Positions 1 through 9,241 are shown, numbered from the stretch's first letter. The stretch is DNA of 64,000 nt from Arthrobacter echini (GCF_004803505.1 NZ_SSWH01000002.1:219305-283304), one strand, 5' to 3'. The notes: generated by a model from the letters alone, not told the origin. Numbers and translations: made by a program.

Positions 1-863
1 ACGCAGCCCCCGGCATCGTGAAGGAGGTCGCGGACGCCGTCGGGCAGATCGATCGCCGCGAGGAATCGGCCGGTGCTGCCGCTCCCGGACCGGTGTCCGC
101 GGCAGTACCCCGGAGGACCGACGACGCCGTCGTGCTCGATCTGGCGACCGTCAGGGAGCTCTCCGCCCAGTACCCGGAAGACCCGGGCGTCCTCGTGGCA
201 CTGCTGCTGAACCGCGTCTCGCTCCGACCGGGAGAAGCGATCTACCTGCCCGCGGGGAACGTCCACGCCTATCTGAGCGGGCTGGGCATCGAGGTGATGG
301 CCTCCTCGGACAACGTGCTGCGCGGAGGCCTGACGTCCAAGCACGTGGCTCCCGACGAACTGCTCGAGACGGTGGTCTTCGAAGCCACGGCTCCGCCGAC
401 GCTGCTGCCCGAGTACACCCTGTTCGACCAGGAGCTGTACCGTCCTCCGTTCGACGAGTTCCAGCTCCAGCGCATCGTCCTCGCTGATTCCACAGCAGGA
501 CCCGGACATGCCAGGCCTGGCGGGAGCGGTGCGGGGCGGGCCGGTGGCGTGACTCCTCCTGCCGGGACCACGCATGCCGATGCCGCACCCGCCCATGTCC
601 CGGTGGTCCAGAACGGACCGGTGGTGGTCCTGGCCGTGAGCGGTCCGATCCTGCTCGACACCCCGCGTTCCACCCTGTCCGTCCCGCGGGGCGCGAGCGC
701 CTTCGTGGGGGCCGCCGAAGCGCCCCTGATCGTCCGCCCGGCGGCCGACGAGCACGGCGCTACCGCCGGTCCCGTGCTCGCCTTCGCGGTGACCGTCGGC
801 ACAGCCGGGCCCTCCGACGCCGGTGTCGGTGCGCGCGACGTCGACGGGGACGAGTCCCGCTAG
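1..863 (+). CDS. manA: Mannose-6-phosphate isomerase, class I (5' truncated)
   Basis: C-terminal part of a cupin-fold phosphomannose isomerase, which interconverts mannose-6-phosphate and fructose-6-phosphate. The frame is open from base 3, so the gene begins before the window; an in-frame GTG at 18 is not the true start. The family hallmark is visible in the stretch LRPGEAIYLPAGNVHAYLSG, followed by VMASSDNVLRGGLTSKHV, which forms the metal and substrate pocket. About residues 155-200 are a Gly/Pro/Ala-rich low-complexity insertion before the final beta domain. The TAG stop shares CTAG with the stop of the converging FemABX gene. The manC-like gene at 44.6 kb would use its product after a phosphomannomutase step, which is not seen here. 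Confidence 0.93.
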   Translation, partial: AAPGIVKEVADAVGQIDRREESAGAAAPGPVSAAVPRRTDDAVVLDLATVRELSAQYPEDPGVLVALLLNRVSLRPGEAIYLPAGNVHAYLSGLGIEVMASSDNVLRGGLTSKHVAPDELLETVVFEATAPPTLLPEYTLFDQELYRPPFDEFQLQRIVLADSTAGPGHARPGGSGAGRAGGVTPPAGTTHADAAPAHVPVVQNGPVVVLAVSGPILLDTPRSTLSVPRGASAFVGAAEAPLIVRPAADEHGATAGPVLAFAVTVGTAGPSDAGVGARDVDGDESR

Positions 864-1915
864 CTGTTCCCGCCGCGAACCCTGCCGCGCAGTTCATGGA
901 GTACGGGCTGTATGCGCGCTGCCTGCCGGCGCGCCTGCTGCATACCGCGCCTGGCCAGGGGCAGCAGGCGGTCGAACAGCGGGTAGTAGCGCGAGAGCGG
1001 CAGGTCCCAGGTGCCAGCGAGCTGGTTCTCGTGCTCCGCCCAGCCCATCTTGAAGCGGGAGACGCCGTCGTTGAGCAGACCGTTGAAGTCGTAGCGGGCA
1101 ACGCCGCGCGCCTTCATCTCCCGGATGGCGAACCACTTCAGCGCGTAGTTGGCGCGCAGTCTCTCCCCCTCCTCCGTCATGCCGCCGTAGAGCTCGAAGG
1201 AGGTCACCCGACTCGTGGAGAGCCACAAAAAGGCGACGACGTCGTGGCCCCGGAACGCCGCGTAGACCGGCGAGGCGTCGCCGAGGTTGTCGAAGATGTC
1301 GAGGTAGTAGGAGTCCTCGTGGATGCCGAAGCCGGCCCGCTGCGCCGTCAGCCGGTAGACGTCGAGGCACGCACCGAGTTCACCGCGCTCGACCCGGCGG
1401 ATGTCCAGGTCCTCCCGGCCCGACTTCCGGATGTACTGCCGGTGCTTCTTGGACATGCCGCCCAGCAGGTCGTCCTCCGAGCGGCGCAGATCGAGGATGA
1501 GCGTGCGCGGGATCAGGATCGTGTTCCCACTCGCCCTGAAGCCGCTGCCGGGCAGGGCCCTGGCCTCGGCGCTCGTCGCATCCCAGTCCGGTTCGATGCT
1601 CAGTGCCACGGAGCGGTGCGTGGATCGGACGTACTCCGCGACGGCGTGCAACACCTCTGCCGCCCTGCCCTGTCGCACCTGCGGTCCCCTCGGGAGGTAC
1701 GCGAGGCTGCGCAGGGGCACGGGCAGGGCCCTGAGCACGAGCTGGGCCGCGCCGATCACCACGTCGTCCTCCATCACGAGGAGACGGTCGGCGCTCCAGC
1801 CGTGGGCCGCCTTCGTCTGCCCCCAGCCCCACAGCTGCTGGGGATGGCCCTCCAGCTCGTTGACGGTTGCGTCCCAGAGGGCGCGGTCGAGGCACGGCGA
1901 CACGGAAAGACTCAT
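860..1915 (-). CDS. FemABX-family peptidoglycan bridge aminoacyltransferase
   Basis: This 351-residue protein has the two-part GNAT-like fold of FemA/FemB/FemX and lipid II:glycine glycyltransferases. The family transfers amino acids from aminoacyl-tRNA to the peptidoglycan stem peptide in the cytoplasm. Typical stretches are GMSKKHRQYIRKSGRE around residues 153-168, a following segment rich in aromatic residues (YYLDIFDNLG), and YDFNGLLNDGVSRFKMGW near residue 285. It has no signal peptide or membrane helix. The start follows a TAGGCT box by six bases, implying a leaderless transcript. The amino acid added cannot be told from sequence. It converges on manA with a four-base overlap of stop codons. 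Confidence 0.88.
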   Translation of the reverse strand: MSLSVSPCLDRALWDATVNELEGHPQQLWGWGQTKAAHGWSADRLLVMEDDVVIGAAQLVLRALPVPLRSLAYLPRGPQVRQGRAAEVLHAVAEYVRSTHRSVALSIEPDWDATSAEARALPGSGFRASGNTILIPRTLILDLRRSEDDLLGGMSKKHRQYIRKSGREDLDIRRVERGELGACLDVYRLTAQRAGFGIHEDSYYLDIFDNLGDASPVYAAFRGHDVVAFLWLSTSRVTSFELYGGMTEEGERLRANYALKWFAIREMKARGVARYDFNGLLNDGVSRFKMGWAEHENQLAGTWDLPLSRYYPLFDRLLPLARRGMQQARRQAARIQPVLHELRGRVRGGNS

Positions 1916-1921
1916 CGAACC

Positions 1922-1927
1922 AGCCTA
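1922..1927 (-). promoter_or_regulatory. -10 box for leaderless FemABX gene
   Basis: TAGGCT on the minus strand lies exactly six bases before the ATG at 1915, so transcription would begin at or next to the start codon. No Shine-Dalgarno sequence lies between. Confidence 0.6.
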
Positions 1928-1978
1928 TCGGTGCGCGGCGTCCGGACCGGCCGACGGCGGGCGGACTGTCCTGACCGA

Positions 1979-3019
1979 CTACTGGTTCACGCGGGCGTAG
2001 CTCTCCCACTTGTGGGCCTGGTGCTCGCCGTCGACCACCCGGATGGTGCCGGACTTCGAGCGCATCACCATGGACTGCGTGAGCACCTTGTCCTTGCTGT
2101 AGCGCACGCCGCGCAGCATGTCGCCGTCGGTGATGCCCGTCGCCGCGAAGTAGCAGTTGTCGCTCGTGACGAGGTCGTCGGTGGACAGGACGCGATCGAG
2201 ATCGTGGCCGGCGTCGATGGCCTTCTGCTTCTCCTCGTCGCTGGTGGGCCAGAGCCTGCCCTGGATGACACCGCCGAGCGACTTGATGGCACACGCGGTC
2301 ACGATGCCCTCCGGGGTCCCGCCGATGCCCATCAGGGCGTCGACGTCGGTTCCCTCACGGGCTGCAGCGATGGCCCCGGCGACGTCGCCGTCCATGATGA
2401 ACTTCGTCCGCGCGCCGGCCTCACGGATCTCCTCCACGAGCGGCTTGTGCCGGTCGCGGTCCAGGATCATGACATTGAGCTGGCTGACTTTCTTGTTGTT
2501 CGCCTTTGCGATCAGGTGCAGATTCTGCTTGACCGGCAGGCGCAGGTCCACCATGTCGGCGGCTTCCGGGCCCGTGACCAGCTTCTCCATGTAGAACACC
2601 GCGGAGGGGTCGAACATGGAACCCCGCTCGGCAACGGCGAGCACCGCGAGCGCGTTGTTGATCCCCAGCGCCGTCAGGCGCGTCCCGTCGATGGGATCGA
2701 CGGCGACGTCGCACTCCGGACCACTGCCGTCGCCCACGCGCTCCCCGTTGAAGAGCATGGGAGCCTCGTCCTTCTCACCCTCCCCGATGACCACGACGCC
2801 GTTGAAGTGGACGGTCTGCAGCAGCGAGCGCATGGCGTCCACCGCAGCACCGTCGGCCAGGTTCTTGTCCCCGAAACCCACCCAGTGACCGCCCGCGATG
2901 GCTGCGGCCTCCGTGACGCGGACCAGCTCGAGGGCCAGATTGCGGTCCGGCTCGTCGTCGCCGACGGCCAGGGCCGGTGAGAGCGTCGAGTACTGGGCAT
3001 TCGTTGCATTCGTGGCCAC
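1979..3019 (-). CDS. glpX: Class II fructose-1,6-bisphosphatase
   Basis: GlpX-type phosphatase hydrolysing fructose-1,6-bisphosphate in gluconeogenesis; many actinobacteria use this class alone. Motifs present are GGHWVGFGDKN, VVIGEGEKDEAPML and CDVAVDPIDGTRL, which carry the metal and phosphate ligands. I chose the GTG at 3019 (346 residues) because TGAGGA lies about five bases upstream and the conserved N-terminus begins shortly after it. An ATG at 3031 would add four residues but has no convincing ribosome site. Divergent from the DUF4245 gene. In Mycobacterium tuberculosis the same trio is Rv1098c (fum), Rv1099c (glpX) and Rv1100 (DUF4245), so the neighbourhood supports the call. Confidence 0.96.
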   Translation of the reverse strand: MATNATNAQYSTLSPALAVGDDEPDRNLALELVRVTEAAAIAGGHWVGFGDKNLADGAAVDAMRSLLQTVHFNGVVVIGEGEKDEAPMLFNGERVGDGSGPECDVAVDPIDGTRLTALGINNALAVLAVAERGSMFDPSAVFYMEKLVTGPEAADMVDLRLPVKQNLHLIAKANNKKVSQLNVMILDRDRHKPLVEEIREAGARTKFIMDGDVAGAIAAAREGTDVDALMGIGGTPEGIVTACAIKSLGGVIQGRLWPTSDEEKQKAIDAGHDLDRVLSTDDLVTSDNCYFAATGITDGDMLRGVRYSKDKVLTQSMVMRSKSGTIRVVDGEHQAHKWESYARVNQ

Positions 3020-3177
3020 GTCAATCCTCATCGTCGAAGGTGGGCAGGCGGTGCGGCTGGTGCCTGTTCCGTAGCTGTCATCATAGGCGCGTCCGTGCCC
3101 CGGCGTCCGGCACGTACGATCCACGCGCCGATCCGGGACGGTTAGGTCACGCGCTCCGCATCAGCGAAAATGGACTC

Positions 3178-3912
3178 GTGACCGATCGAGATGACGAGCC
3201 GGGCGATCCCGGGACCGCTGCGCGCCCAGCGGAGGGATCCGCCGGCGAGCAGCGGCCTGCACCGGGACGGGCGTCGGAAGCGGAACGCGACGCCGAGCTG
3301 AACGACGACGCACCCCCCATCAGTCTCACGGCGAGTCAGTCCAGACGCGCAGGTTCGACAGCCCGTGGAATGCTCATCGCGACCGGCGCGACCATCGCCG
3401 TCGTTCTTCCGGTGTACTTCCTCAATCCCCCGCACACGCCCGAGACGTATCAGCGCGACATCGACGTGGCGACGGTCGCCCGTCAGGCAGCAGGGGACGC
3501 CGGGTATCTTCCCGCGGCGCCCGAGCTGGACGACTGGTCCTCCAACTACGCGCGCTGGGTGACCGGCCGCAGCGACGGCGTCGACTTCTGGGAGGTCGGC
3601 TTCCTGACCTCCGATGCCGGATTCATCCAGCTCACCCAGACCGACGACGCGAATCCCACCTGGGTCGCCCAGCGGATCGGTGACGCGCAGGTCTCCGGAG
3701 CGCGGACCATCGGCGGTCTCGAGTGGGAGCTGCTCGACGCCCCGGACGGCGACACAGTCCTGAGAACCGATGTCGACGGATCCACGGTGATCCTCAACGG
3801 CGAGGCGGAGCTCCCGGAGTTCGACAGCCTGGGCGCTGCGACGATCGAGGACATCCGCCAGAACGAGGCCGAGGAAGCCGACCGCGTGTCCTCCGCCGAC
3901 GCGGACGGCTGA
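3178..3912 (+). CDS. DUF4245 single-pass membrane protein
   Basis: A 244-residue protein from GTG 3178: a polar, low-complexity cytoplasmic N-terminus of about 60 residues, one membrane helix near residues 65-83 (ARGMLIATGATIAVVLPVYF) and an extracytoplasmic domain containing ARWVTGRSDGVDFWEVGF, followed by an acidic tail. It matches the DUF4245 family, which has no assigned function. It sits between glpX and the carbonic anhydrase-fumC pair, an association conserved in actinobacteria, hinting at a link to central carbon metabolism or the envelope. The start is uncertain because no strong ribosome site precedes the GTG. Confidence 0.8.
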   Translation: MTDRDDEPGDPGTAARPAEGSAGEQRPAPGRASEAERDAELNDDAPPISLTASQSRRAGSTARGMLIATGATIAVVLPVYFLNPPHTPETYQRDIDVATVARQAAGDAGYLPAAPELDDWSSNYARWVTGRSDGVDFWEVGFLTSDAGFIQLTQTDDANPTWVAQRIGDAQVSGARTIGGLEWELLDAPDGDTVLRTDVDGSTVILNGEAELPEFDSLGAATIEDIRQNEAEEADRVSSADADG

Positions 3913-3940
3913 CGCCTCCCGCCCGACGCGCTCACCGCAG

Positions 3941-3946
3941 TACAGT
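3941..3946 (+). promoter_or_regulatory. Possible -10 box for beta carbonic anhydrase
   Basis: TACAGT ends eight bases before the ATG at 3955, compatible with a leaderless or near-leaderless transcript. The fit is weaker than at genes with six-base spacing. Confidence 0.35.
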
Positions 3947-3954
3947 GGCGACTT

Positions 3955-4575
3955 ATGACCCATGAACTGACCCCCGCCGCCGCCTGGCTCAGGCTGCAGG
4001 AGGGCAATGCGCGATTCGTCAATGCCGATGCCTCCCATCCCAATCAGGACGCCTCCCGGCGGGCCTCGCTCGTCAACACGCAGCACCCGTTCGCGGTCAT
4101 CTTCGGCTGCTCGGACTCCCGGCTGGCGGCGGAGATCATCTTCGATCTCGGTCTCGGCGACGTCTTCGTGGTGCGCACGGCGGGCCAGGTGATCGACGAC
4201 GCCGTCCTCGGCTCCCTCGAGTACAGCGTCGAGATCCTCGGCGTGCCGCTGATCGTGGTCCTCGGGCACGACAGCTGCGGCGCCGTGACCGCGACCATCG
4301 ACACCGTCGAGACGGGCACCATGCCCGCCGGGTTCATCCGCGATCTCGTGGAGCGGATCACGCCCTCGGTCCTCACGGCCCGGAGAGCGGGGGTCACCGA
4401 TGTGAACGCCACGGTGATCGAGCACACCCGGCAGACCACCGAGCGCCTCGTGGACAGTTCGCGGATCATCTCGAACGCAGTGGACGCCGGGACGGTTGCC
4501 GTCGTCGGTGTCTCCTACCGCCTCGACGAGGGAAAGGCCGTCCTGGTCTCCGGATTTGGCTCCGTGGAGACCTGA
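3955..4575 (+). CDS. Beta-class carbonic anhydrase
   Basis: A 206-residue zinc enzyme interconverting CO2 and bicarbonate. Zinc ligands are readable: Cys52 in GCSDSRLA with the Asp54-Arg56 dyad, and His105 and Cys108 in LGHDSCGAV. Length and motifs fit a complete cytoplasmic beta enzyme. It is followed after 16 bases by fumC, likely in one transcript. Bicarbonate supply for anaplerotic carboxylation fits this TCA-cycle neighbourhood. A second, unrelated gamma-class homologue is at 60.5 kb. Confidence 0.95.
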   Translation: MTHELTPAAAWLRLQEGNARFVNADASHPNQDASRRASLVNTQHPFAVIFGCSDSRLAAEIIFDLGLGDVFVVRTAGQVIDDAVLGSLEYSVEILGVPLIVVLGHDSCGAVTATIDTVETGTMPAGFIRDLVERITPSVLTARRAGVTDVNATVIEHTRQTTERLVDSSRIISNAVDAGTVAVVGVSYRLDEGKAVLVSGFGSVET

Positions 4576-4591
4576 GCGCGAGAATGACCGC

Positions 4592-6061
4592 ATGACTGAC
4601 TCAGCTGCGTCCGGGCCCGACTCCACCACCGATTCCCCGAGCGGCACGGAGAGTGCCGGATACCGGATCGAACACGACACCATGGGTGAGGTCCGGGTCC
4701 CCGTCGACGCGCTGTACAGCGCCCAGACGCAGCGGGCCGTCGAGAACTTCCCGATCTCCGGCACCACGCTCGAACGCGCCCACATCGAGGCACTCGCGCG
4801 GATCAAGAAGGCAGCCGCGACGGCGAACGCCGAACTCGGGGTGCTCGACGCCGAGCGCGCCCGGGCCATCGAATCAGCGGCCGAGGACGTCGCAGCAGGA
4901 CGCTACGACGGCGACTTCCCGATCGACATCTACCAGACCGGCTCGGGGACGTCCTCGAACATGAACACCAACGAGGTCATCGCGACCCTGGCCTCCCGTG
5001 CCCTCGAGGCCTCCGGCAGCTCTACGACCGTCCATCCCAACGACCACGTCAACGCCTCGCAGTCCTCGAACGACGTCTTCCCCACCTCCGTGCACGTCGC
5101 TGCCACCTCCGCCCTCGTGAAGGACCTCGTCCCGGCCCTGACTCATCTCGCCGAGGCGCTCGAGCGCAAGGCGACGGAGTTCAGCGACGTCGTCAAGTCC
5201 GGCCGCACCCACCTGATGGACGCAACCCCGGTCACGCTCGGCCAGGAGTTCGGCGGATACGCGGCTCAGGTCCGCTACGGCATCGAGCGTATCCACGCCT
5301 CGCTCCCCCGTGTCGCGGAGGTCCCTCTCGGCGGAACCGCGGTCGGCACCGGTATCAACACCCCGGCCGGCTTCTCGGCCCGCGTGATCGAACTCCTGGC
5401 CGAGGACACGGGACTGCCCCTCACCGAGGCCCGCGATCACTTCGAGGCGCAGGCCAATCGCGACGGGCTGGTGGAGATCTCGGGAATGCTGCGCACCATC
5501 GCGGTCTCGCTCACCAAGATCCACAACGATCTGCGCTGGCTCGGCTCCGGACCGAACACGGGCCTCGGGGAGATCGCGCTGCCCGATCTCCAGCCCGGGT
5601 CGTCCATCATGCCCGGCAAGGTGAACCCGGTCGTCGCCGAGGCCGTCATCATGGTGTGCGCGCAGGTGGTCGGCAACGACGCCACCGTCGCGTGGTCGGG
5701 AACCAATGGCGCATTCGAGCTCAACGTCGGCATCCCCGTGATCGCCCGCAACGTGCTCGAGTCCATCCGTCTGCTGAGCAACTCCACGCGGGTCTCCGCC
5801 GATCGCATGATCGACGGCATCACCGCGAACGTGGAGCGCGCCCGCTTCCTCGCCGAGGCCTCCCCCTCCATCGTGACGCCGCTGAACAAGCACATCGGCT
5901 ACGAGAACGCGGCGAAGATCGCGAAGAAGGCGGTCGCGGAGGGACTCACGGTGCGTGAGGCAGTCGTCGCCCTGGGTTTCGTGGAGCGCGGCGAGCTCAC
6001 TGAGGAGCAGCTGGACTCGGCCCTCGACGTCCTCTCGATGACGCGTCCTCCGCAGGCCTGA
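4592..6061 (+). CDS. fumC: Class II fumarate hydratase
   Basis: A 489-residue fumarase of the aspartase/fumarase superfamily, converting fumarate and malate in the TCA cycle. The superfamily signature [11 protein letters not shown] is present, as are [16 protein letters not shown] and [19 protein letters not shown] of the active site. The start at 4592 gives a 25-residue acidic, Ser-rich lead before the conserved [14 protein letters not shown]. It follows the carbonic anhydrase by 16 bases. Together with sdhCDAB and icd, this window carries three TCA-cycle steps. Confidence 0.97.
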   Translation: MTDSAASGPDSTTDSPSGTESAGYRIEHDTMGEVRVPVDALYSAQTQRAVENFPISGTTLERAHIEALARIKKAAATANAELGVLDAERARAIESAAEDVAAGRYDGDFPIDIYQTGSGTSSNMNTNEVIATLASRALEASGSSTTVHPNDHVNASQSSNDVFPTSVHVAATSALVKDLVPALTHLAEALERKATEFSDVVKSGRTHLMDATPVTLGQEFGGYAAQVRYGIERIHASLPRVAEVPLGGTAVGTGINTPAGFSARVIELLAEDTGLPLTEARDHFEAQANRDGLVEISGMLRTIAVSLTKIHNDLRWLGSGPNTGLGEIALPDLQPGSSIMPGKVNPVVAEAVIMVCAQVVGNDATVAWSGTNGAFELNVGIPVIARNVLESIRLLSNSTRVSADRMIDGITANVERARFLAEASPSIVTPLNKHIGYENAAKIAKKAVAEGLTVREAVVALGFVERGELTEEQLDSALDVLSMTRPPQA

Positions 6062-6092
6062 GCGTCGGCGGGGCCACGAACCCGGGCAGGAC

Positions 6093-6563
6093 TCAGGAGA
6101 CGAAGCGCGTCACGCCGTCGAAGCTGCCGGCACCGAGGACGAGTGCGCGGTGGCGCGCGTTCAGCTCCGGCAGCTGATCGAGGGGGAACCAGCGGACGTC
6201 GAGGGACTCGTCGTCGTTCACCCGGGCCGTCCCACTCACCCAACGGCAGCGGAAGTCCAGGTTCAGGAACGTGCACACGTCCCCGTTGGGGAAGGTGATC
6301 GGACCGACCACGCCGGTGTCCAGCAGGTACTCGACCTCCACGACGACGCCGGTCTCCTCCTCGCACTCCCGCTTGAGGGCGACGGCGGGTTCCTCACCGG
6401 GTTCGACCATCCCGGTGATGATCGTCCACCTGCCGTCGTCCGCGCGACGGCCGAGGAGAACGCGGCCGGCGTCGTCGAGGACCACTCCGCCCACTCCTGG
6501 CAGCCAGAGCGGGTCGTGGCCGATCCTGCTGCGCAGGGCGAGGACGAAGTCCGGTGTGGGCAT
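6093..6563 (-). CDS. NUDIX hydrolase
   Basis: A 156-residue cytoplasmic hydrolase of nucleoside-diphosphate-linked compounds. The Nudix box is readable from GMVEPGEEPAVALKRE through CEEETGV around residues 50-72, matching GX5EX7REUXEEXGU. Substrate is not predictable; the conserved WTIITG before the box and the 156-residue size fit NADH pyrophosphatase-like or ADP-ribose-like members. The chosen ATG at 6563 is preceded by GAAGG; a GTG three codons upstream is possible. It lies six bases downstream of the prepilin peptidase gene, probably co-transcribed. Confidence 0.9.
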   Translation of the reverse strand: MPTPDFVLALRSRIGHDPLWLPGVGGVVLDDAGRVLLGRRADDGRWTIITGMVEPGEEPAVALKRECEEETGVVVEVEYLLDTGVVGPITFPNGDVCTFLNLDFRCRWVSGTARVNDDESLDVRWFPLDQLPELNARHRALVLGAGSFDGVTRFVS

Positions 6564-6568
6564 GCCCT

Positions 6569-7075
6569 TCACGGTAGTACAGCGAGCGCGAGCGCAGCGC
6601 CGGCGATCAGGAACGGACCGAAGGCGATGGCGGAGCCCGGACCCGCCCTGCGGGCGAGAATGAGTGCGGCGCTCCAGAGCCCGCCCAGGACGAAGCCGAA
6701 CGCGGGCCCCCACCAGAGCGCCGACCACCCGGCGAAGCCGAGGTAGAGCCCGAGCAGCCCGGCGAGCTTCACGTCTCCGAAGCCCAGGCCGCGGCGGTTC
6801 AGCAGGTGCAGTGCGGCGAAGCCCGTCCAGAGGATCGCACCACCGGCGAGCATGGCGATGACCCGGTGCCACTGGCCGGCACTGATCGCCGCTGCGCCGA
6901 GCAGGAGGACGGCCACGGGGTAGCTCGGCAGCACGATCCGGTCCGGCAGACGGTGGGTCCGCCAGTCGATGACGCTGAGCCGTACACCGATGAGGAGGAA
7001 ACCGAGCAGCGCGACCCCGAGGAGCACCAGGGCAACGGGGTCCTGCCCCCGGTACTCAGCCAGCGCCGCGATCAC
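6569..7075 (-). CDS. Prepilin peptidase, A24 family (short form)
   Basis: A 168-residue integral membrane aspartic protease. The two catalytic aspartates are readable: Asp37 in SVIDWRTHRLPD and Asp101 in the GFGDVKL motif. About five or six hydrophobic helices span the protein. It lacks the N-terminal cysteine-rich methyltransferase domain of PilD, so it is the short, peptidase-only form. No pilin, secretion ATPase or tad gene lies nearby, so its substrate must be elsewhere in the genome. The GTG start lies six bases after a TAGCGT box. Confidence 0.87.
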   Translation of the reverse strand: MIAALAEYRGQDPVALVLLGVALLGFLLIGVRLSVIDWRTHRLPDRIVLPSYPVAVLLLGAAAISAGQWHRVIAMLAGGAILWTGFAALHLLNRRGLGFGDVKLAGLLGLYLGFAGWSALWWGPAFGFVLGGLWSAALILARRAGPGSAIAFGPFLIAGAALALAVLP

Positions 7076-7081
7076 GGGTCC

Positions 7082-7087
7082 ACGCTA
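7082..7087 (-). promoter_or_regulatory. -10 box for leaderless prepilin peptidase gene
   Basis: TAGCGT on the minus strand is six bases before the GTG at 7075, matching the leaderless arrangement repeated across this window. Confidence 0.55.
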
Positions 7088-7154
7088 CGTGATGCCCGAG
7101 GGCGCCACCACGGCGTCGCAGGCTCTGTGGATGCTCTGCTCCAGGGCATGGAAG

Positions 7155-7183
7155 AGGCCCCGGGACGAGATGTCCCGGGGCCT
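7155..7183 (-). terminator. Intrinsic terminator hairpin after DUF4383 gene
   Basis: A perfect 12-base-pair stem (AGGCCCCGGGAC at 7155-7166 against 7172-7183) with a five-base loop lies 37 bases past the DUF4383 stop. On the minus strand the stem is followed by CTTCC, only weakly U-rich. Confidence 0.65.
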
Positions 7184-7219
7184 CAGCCGAACCGGATCGG
7201 ATCGGATCTCGCTCGAGCG

Positions 7220-7687
7220 TCAGACGCGGGTCGTGGTGGTGTCGACCCGATCGCGTCGCCGGGGCAGCACGAGCGCCAGGAGGATCATGCCGACGCCGAG
7301 ACCCAGGTGCAGCCAGTTGTCGGCGTTGTTGAGCGGTACGAAGTTGCTCGCCGCCATCGGGTCGACGATCAGACCGTAGATCCACAGCACGAGATAGATG
7401 ATTCCTCCGACGAGGAGGTAGGAACGGGCCGCGCCTGCCGTGCGGGCGAGCGCCACGCCGGCAACGCCGAAGAGCAGGTGCACGATATTGTGCAGCACCG
7501 AGACCTGGAAGAGGTTCAGCAGCAATGCACCCGACTCGTGGCCCGCGAACTGCATTTCGTCGTAGTTGGTGGTGGCGCCGGGGATGAAGCCCAGAACACC
7601 GACGAGCAGGAACACGACACCGACGACCAGCGCCCCTGTCTGTACCGGCGTCCGGACATTGGATCGGGATGTGTTCGCGGTGGTCAT
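7220..7687 (-). CDS. DUF4383 membrane protein
   Basis: A 155-residue protein with four predicted membrane helices (roughly residues 18-38, 60-84, 91-110 and 123-141), matching DUF4383, a family of unknown function common in actinobacteria. Conserved features include VSVLHNIVHLLFGVAG and the NNADNWLHLGLGVGM stretch with paired histidines and asparagines. I chose the ATG at 7687 because GGGAGGA lies nine bases upstream; an upstream in-frame ATG at 7705 overlaps that ribosome site. A monocistronic transcript is likely, given the hairpin downstream. Confidence 0.85.
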   Translation of the reverse strand: MTTANTSRSNVRTPVQTGALVVGVVFLLVGVLGFIPGATTNYDEMQFAGHESGALLLNLFQVSVLHNIVHLLFGVAGVALARTAGAARSYLLVGGIIYLVLWIYGLIVDPMAASNFVPLNNADNWLHLGLGVGMILLALVLPRRRDRVDTTTTRV

Positions 7688-7832
7688 GATGAATAGTCCT
7701 CCCATAGTGATGCCGTGCGGTCTCGTGAACCGGTTCCGGCCTGATCTCCATCAGCGTTTCATGCGAGCATCGACTATTGCACGCGCGAGGCGGACCGTCC
7801 AGCACATTCGGCGGTATTCGTCCATATTGTTG

Positions 7833-8672
7833 TCATTGTTGTCGTTCGGTGATCTGGGTCGCCCCTGCAACCCGACGTCGTCGCGCAGCGTTCCTGCCGG
7901 GCCGCCAGGAGCTGACCATGGCGAACGCCAGGAGCAGTTCGGCGATGTCGCCGCCGTAGTACATCAGGTCGGCACCGGCACGCAGATCCGCGCCCGGCGC
8001 AGGCACCTGGACCGGAGTTCCCGCATAGAGCAGCTGGGCCAGGACGGCGTGCCCTGCGATGGCGATGCCGAGGACCACCAGCCGCGACGGTACCGAGGGG
8101 CGGTGCGGCGCCGGATCGGGACCGGCGATGGCATGGGCGAACAGGTAGCCGGCGGCCAGGAAGTGGAGGTGCACCAGGTGATGCAGTACCTGGTGCTCGG
8201 TGATGAGCACATACAGTCCGGTGAAGTACAGCAGGTACAGGCCGCCGAGATTCAGGAGCAGTGCCGTGACCGGATGGGCCAGGAAGCCGAGGGCGACGGA
8301 GCCGAGCACGCGGCCGATCCTCCGACCCTGGCGGGTGGGAAGCGAGCGCAGGAGCAGGGTCACCGGGGCCCCGAGGACCAGAGCCAGCGGGGCGTACATG
8401 CCGATCAGCAGATGCTGGTACATGTGCGCGGCGAAGCTGCCCGGAGGGAAGGCGGAGACCTGCGGCACGAGGGCCACGATCAGCAGCCCGATCCCCGCCA
8501 GAAAGCTGCCCGTACGCCAGCGGCTCCATCCTCGTCCGTCATGCCTCCTGTGCCGTGCGGCCAGCACGTAGGTGCCTGCAAGAGCCACCAGGAGCACGAC
8601 CGCGAGGACGACCGGGAGAGTTACCCCCCACCCGCCGGTGGCAGCATGACCGGCCCCGTGAGCGGCGATCAT
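7833..8672 (-). CDS. CtaG-like cytochrome c oxidase assembly protein
   Basis: A 279-residue polytopic protein with about seven hydrophobic segments, resembling the caa3-type CtaG family (PF09678) implicated in maturation of copper-containing cytochrome oxidase. A histidine-rich stretch, HQVLHHLVHLH around residues 163-173, and SFAAHMYQHLLIGM near residue 80 could bind copper or heme. Its ATG overlaps the stop of the upstream DUF2243 gene (ATGA), implying coupled translation. No oxidase subunit is adjacent. The function is a family-level inference. Confidence 0.83.
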   Translation of the reverse strand: MIAAHGAGHAATGGWGVTLPVVLAVVLLVALAGTYVLAARHRRHDGRGWSRWRTGSFLAGIGLLIVALVPQVSAFPPGSFAAHMYQHLLIGMYAPLALVLGAPVTLLLRSLPTRQGRRIGRVLGSVALGFLAHPVTALLLNLGGLYLLYFTGLYVLITEHQVLHHLVHLHFLAAGYLFAHAIAGPDPAPHRPSVPSRLVVLGIAIAGHAVLAQLLYAGTPVQVPAPGADLRAGADLMYYGGDIAELLLAFAMVSSWRPGRNAARRRRVAGATQITERQQ

Positions 8673-9241
8673 CGTCCGGACGCACGCTCCGGCCGGTCGG
8701 CGCTGTCGAGGGACCGACCCGAGCGCTGCACCAGCCAGCCGACGAGGATCAGTACGGCCCCGAGGACGAGGAAGGCAATGTCTGCTGCGCCCTGGTACTC
8801 ACCGCTGATCACGTGGTGGATGCCCAGGATGTGGTGGTCGATGACGCCCTCGACGACGTTGAACACTCCCCAACCGACCAGGATCCAGCCCCAGAGCACG
8901 CGTGATGCCCATAGTCGGCCACGCGAGTGCGTCACGCGGGAGTAGAGGATCCCCAGTCCGGCCAGTACGGCGAGCCAGGTGATCGTGTGGAAGACCCCGT
9001 CCCACAGCGTGTTCATCTCCAGTCCGTGCACAGTGGTCACCGGGTAGTCACCGATATCGATATTGGCGCTTCCCGAACTGCTGAGCATGTGGTGCCACTG
9101 CAGGATCTGATGCAGGAGGATCCCGTCGACGAAGCCGCCGAGACCCACCCCGAGCAGGATGCCGGGGAGGGCGATGCGCCCGCGCATCCGTGCCTCACCC
9201 GTTCCGCCGACATTGCCCGAGGTCTCCGCTACGCTGCTCAT
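8669..9241 (-). CDS. DUF2243 membrane protein
   Basis: A 190-residue membrane protein of the DUF2243 family with about four helices and conserved histidine/tryptophan motifs: FVDGILLHQILQWHHML, TVHGLEMNTLWDGVFH and VIDHHILGIHHV. The repeated His pairs suggest metal or heme binding, consistent with its coupling to the CtaG-like gene. The start at 9241 is supported by a TAGCGT box seven bases upstream (leaderless); an alternative ATG at 9187 would remove 18 residues. No function is established for the family. Confidence 0.8.
   Translation of the reverse strand: MSSVAETSGNVGGTGEARMRGRIALPGILLGVGLGGFVDGILLHQILQWHHMLSSSGSANIDIGDYPVTTVHGLEMNTLWDGVFHTITWLAVLAGLGILYSRVTHSRGRLWASRVLWGWILVGWGVFNVVEGVIDHHILGIHHVISGEYQGAADIAFLVLGAVLILVGWLVQRSGRSLDSADRPERASGR

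Noticed and set aside
896-2980. Very long open frame on the plus strand (about 690 codons)
   Set aside because: It is antisense to the FemABX gene and glpX, both with clear motifs; it shows no domain and reflects GC-rich third positions.
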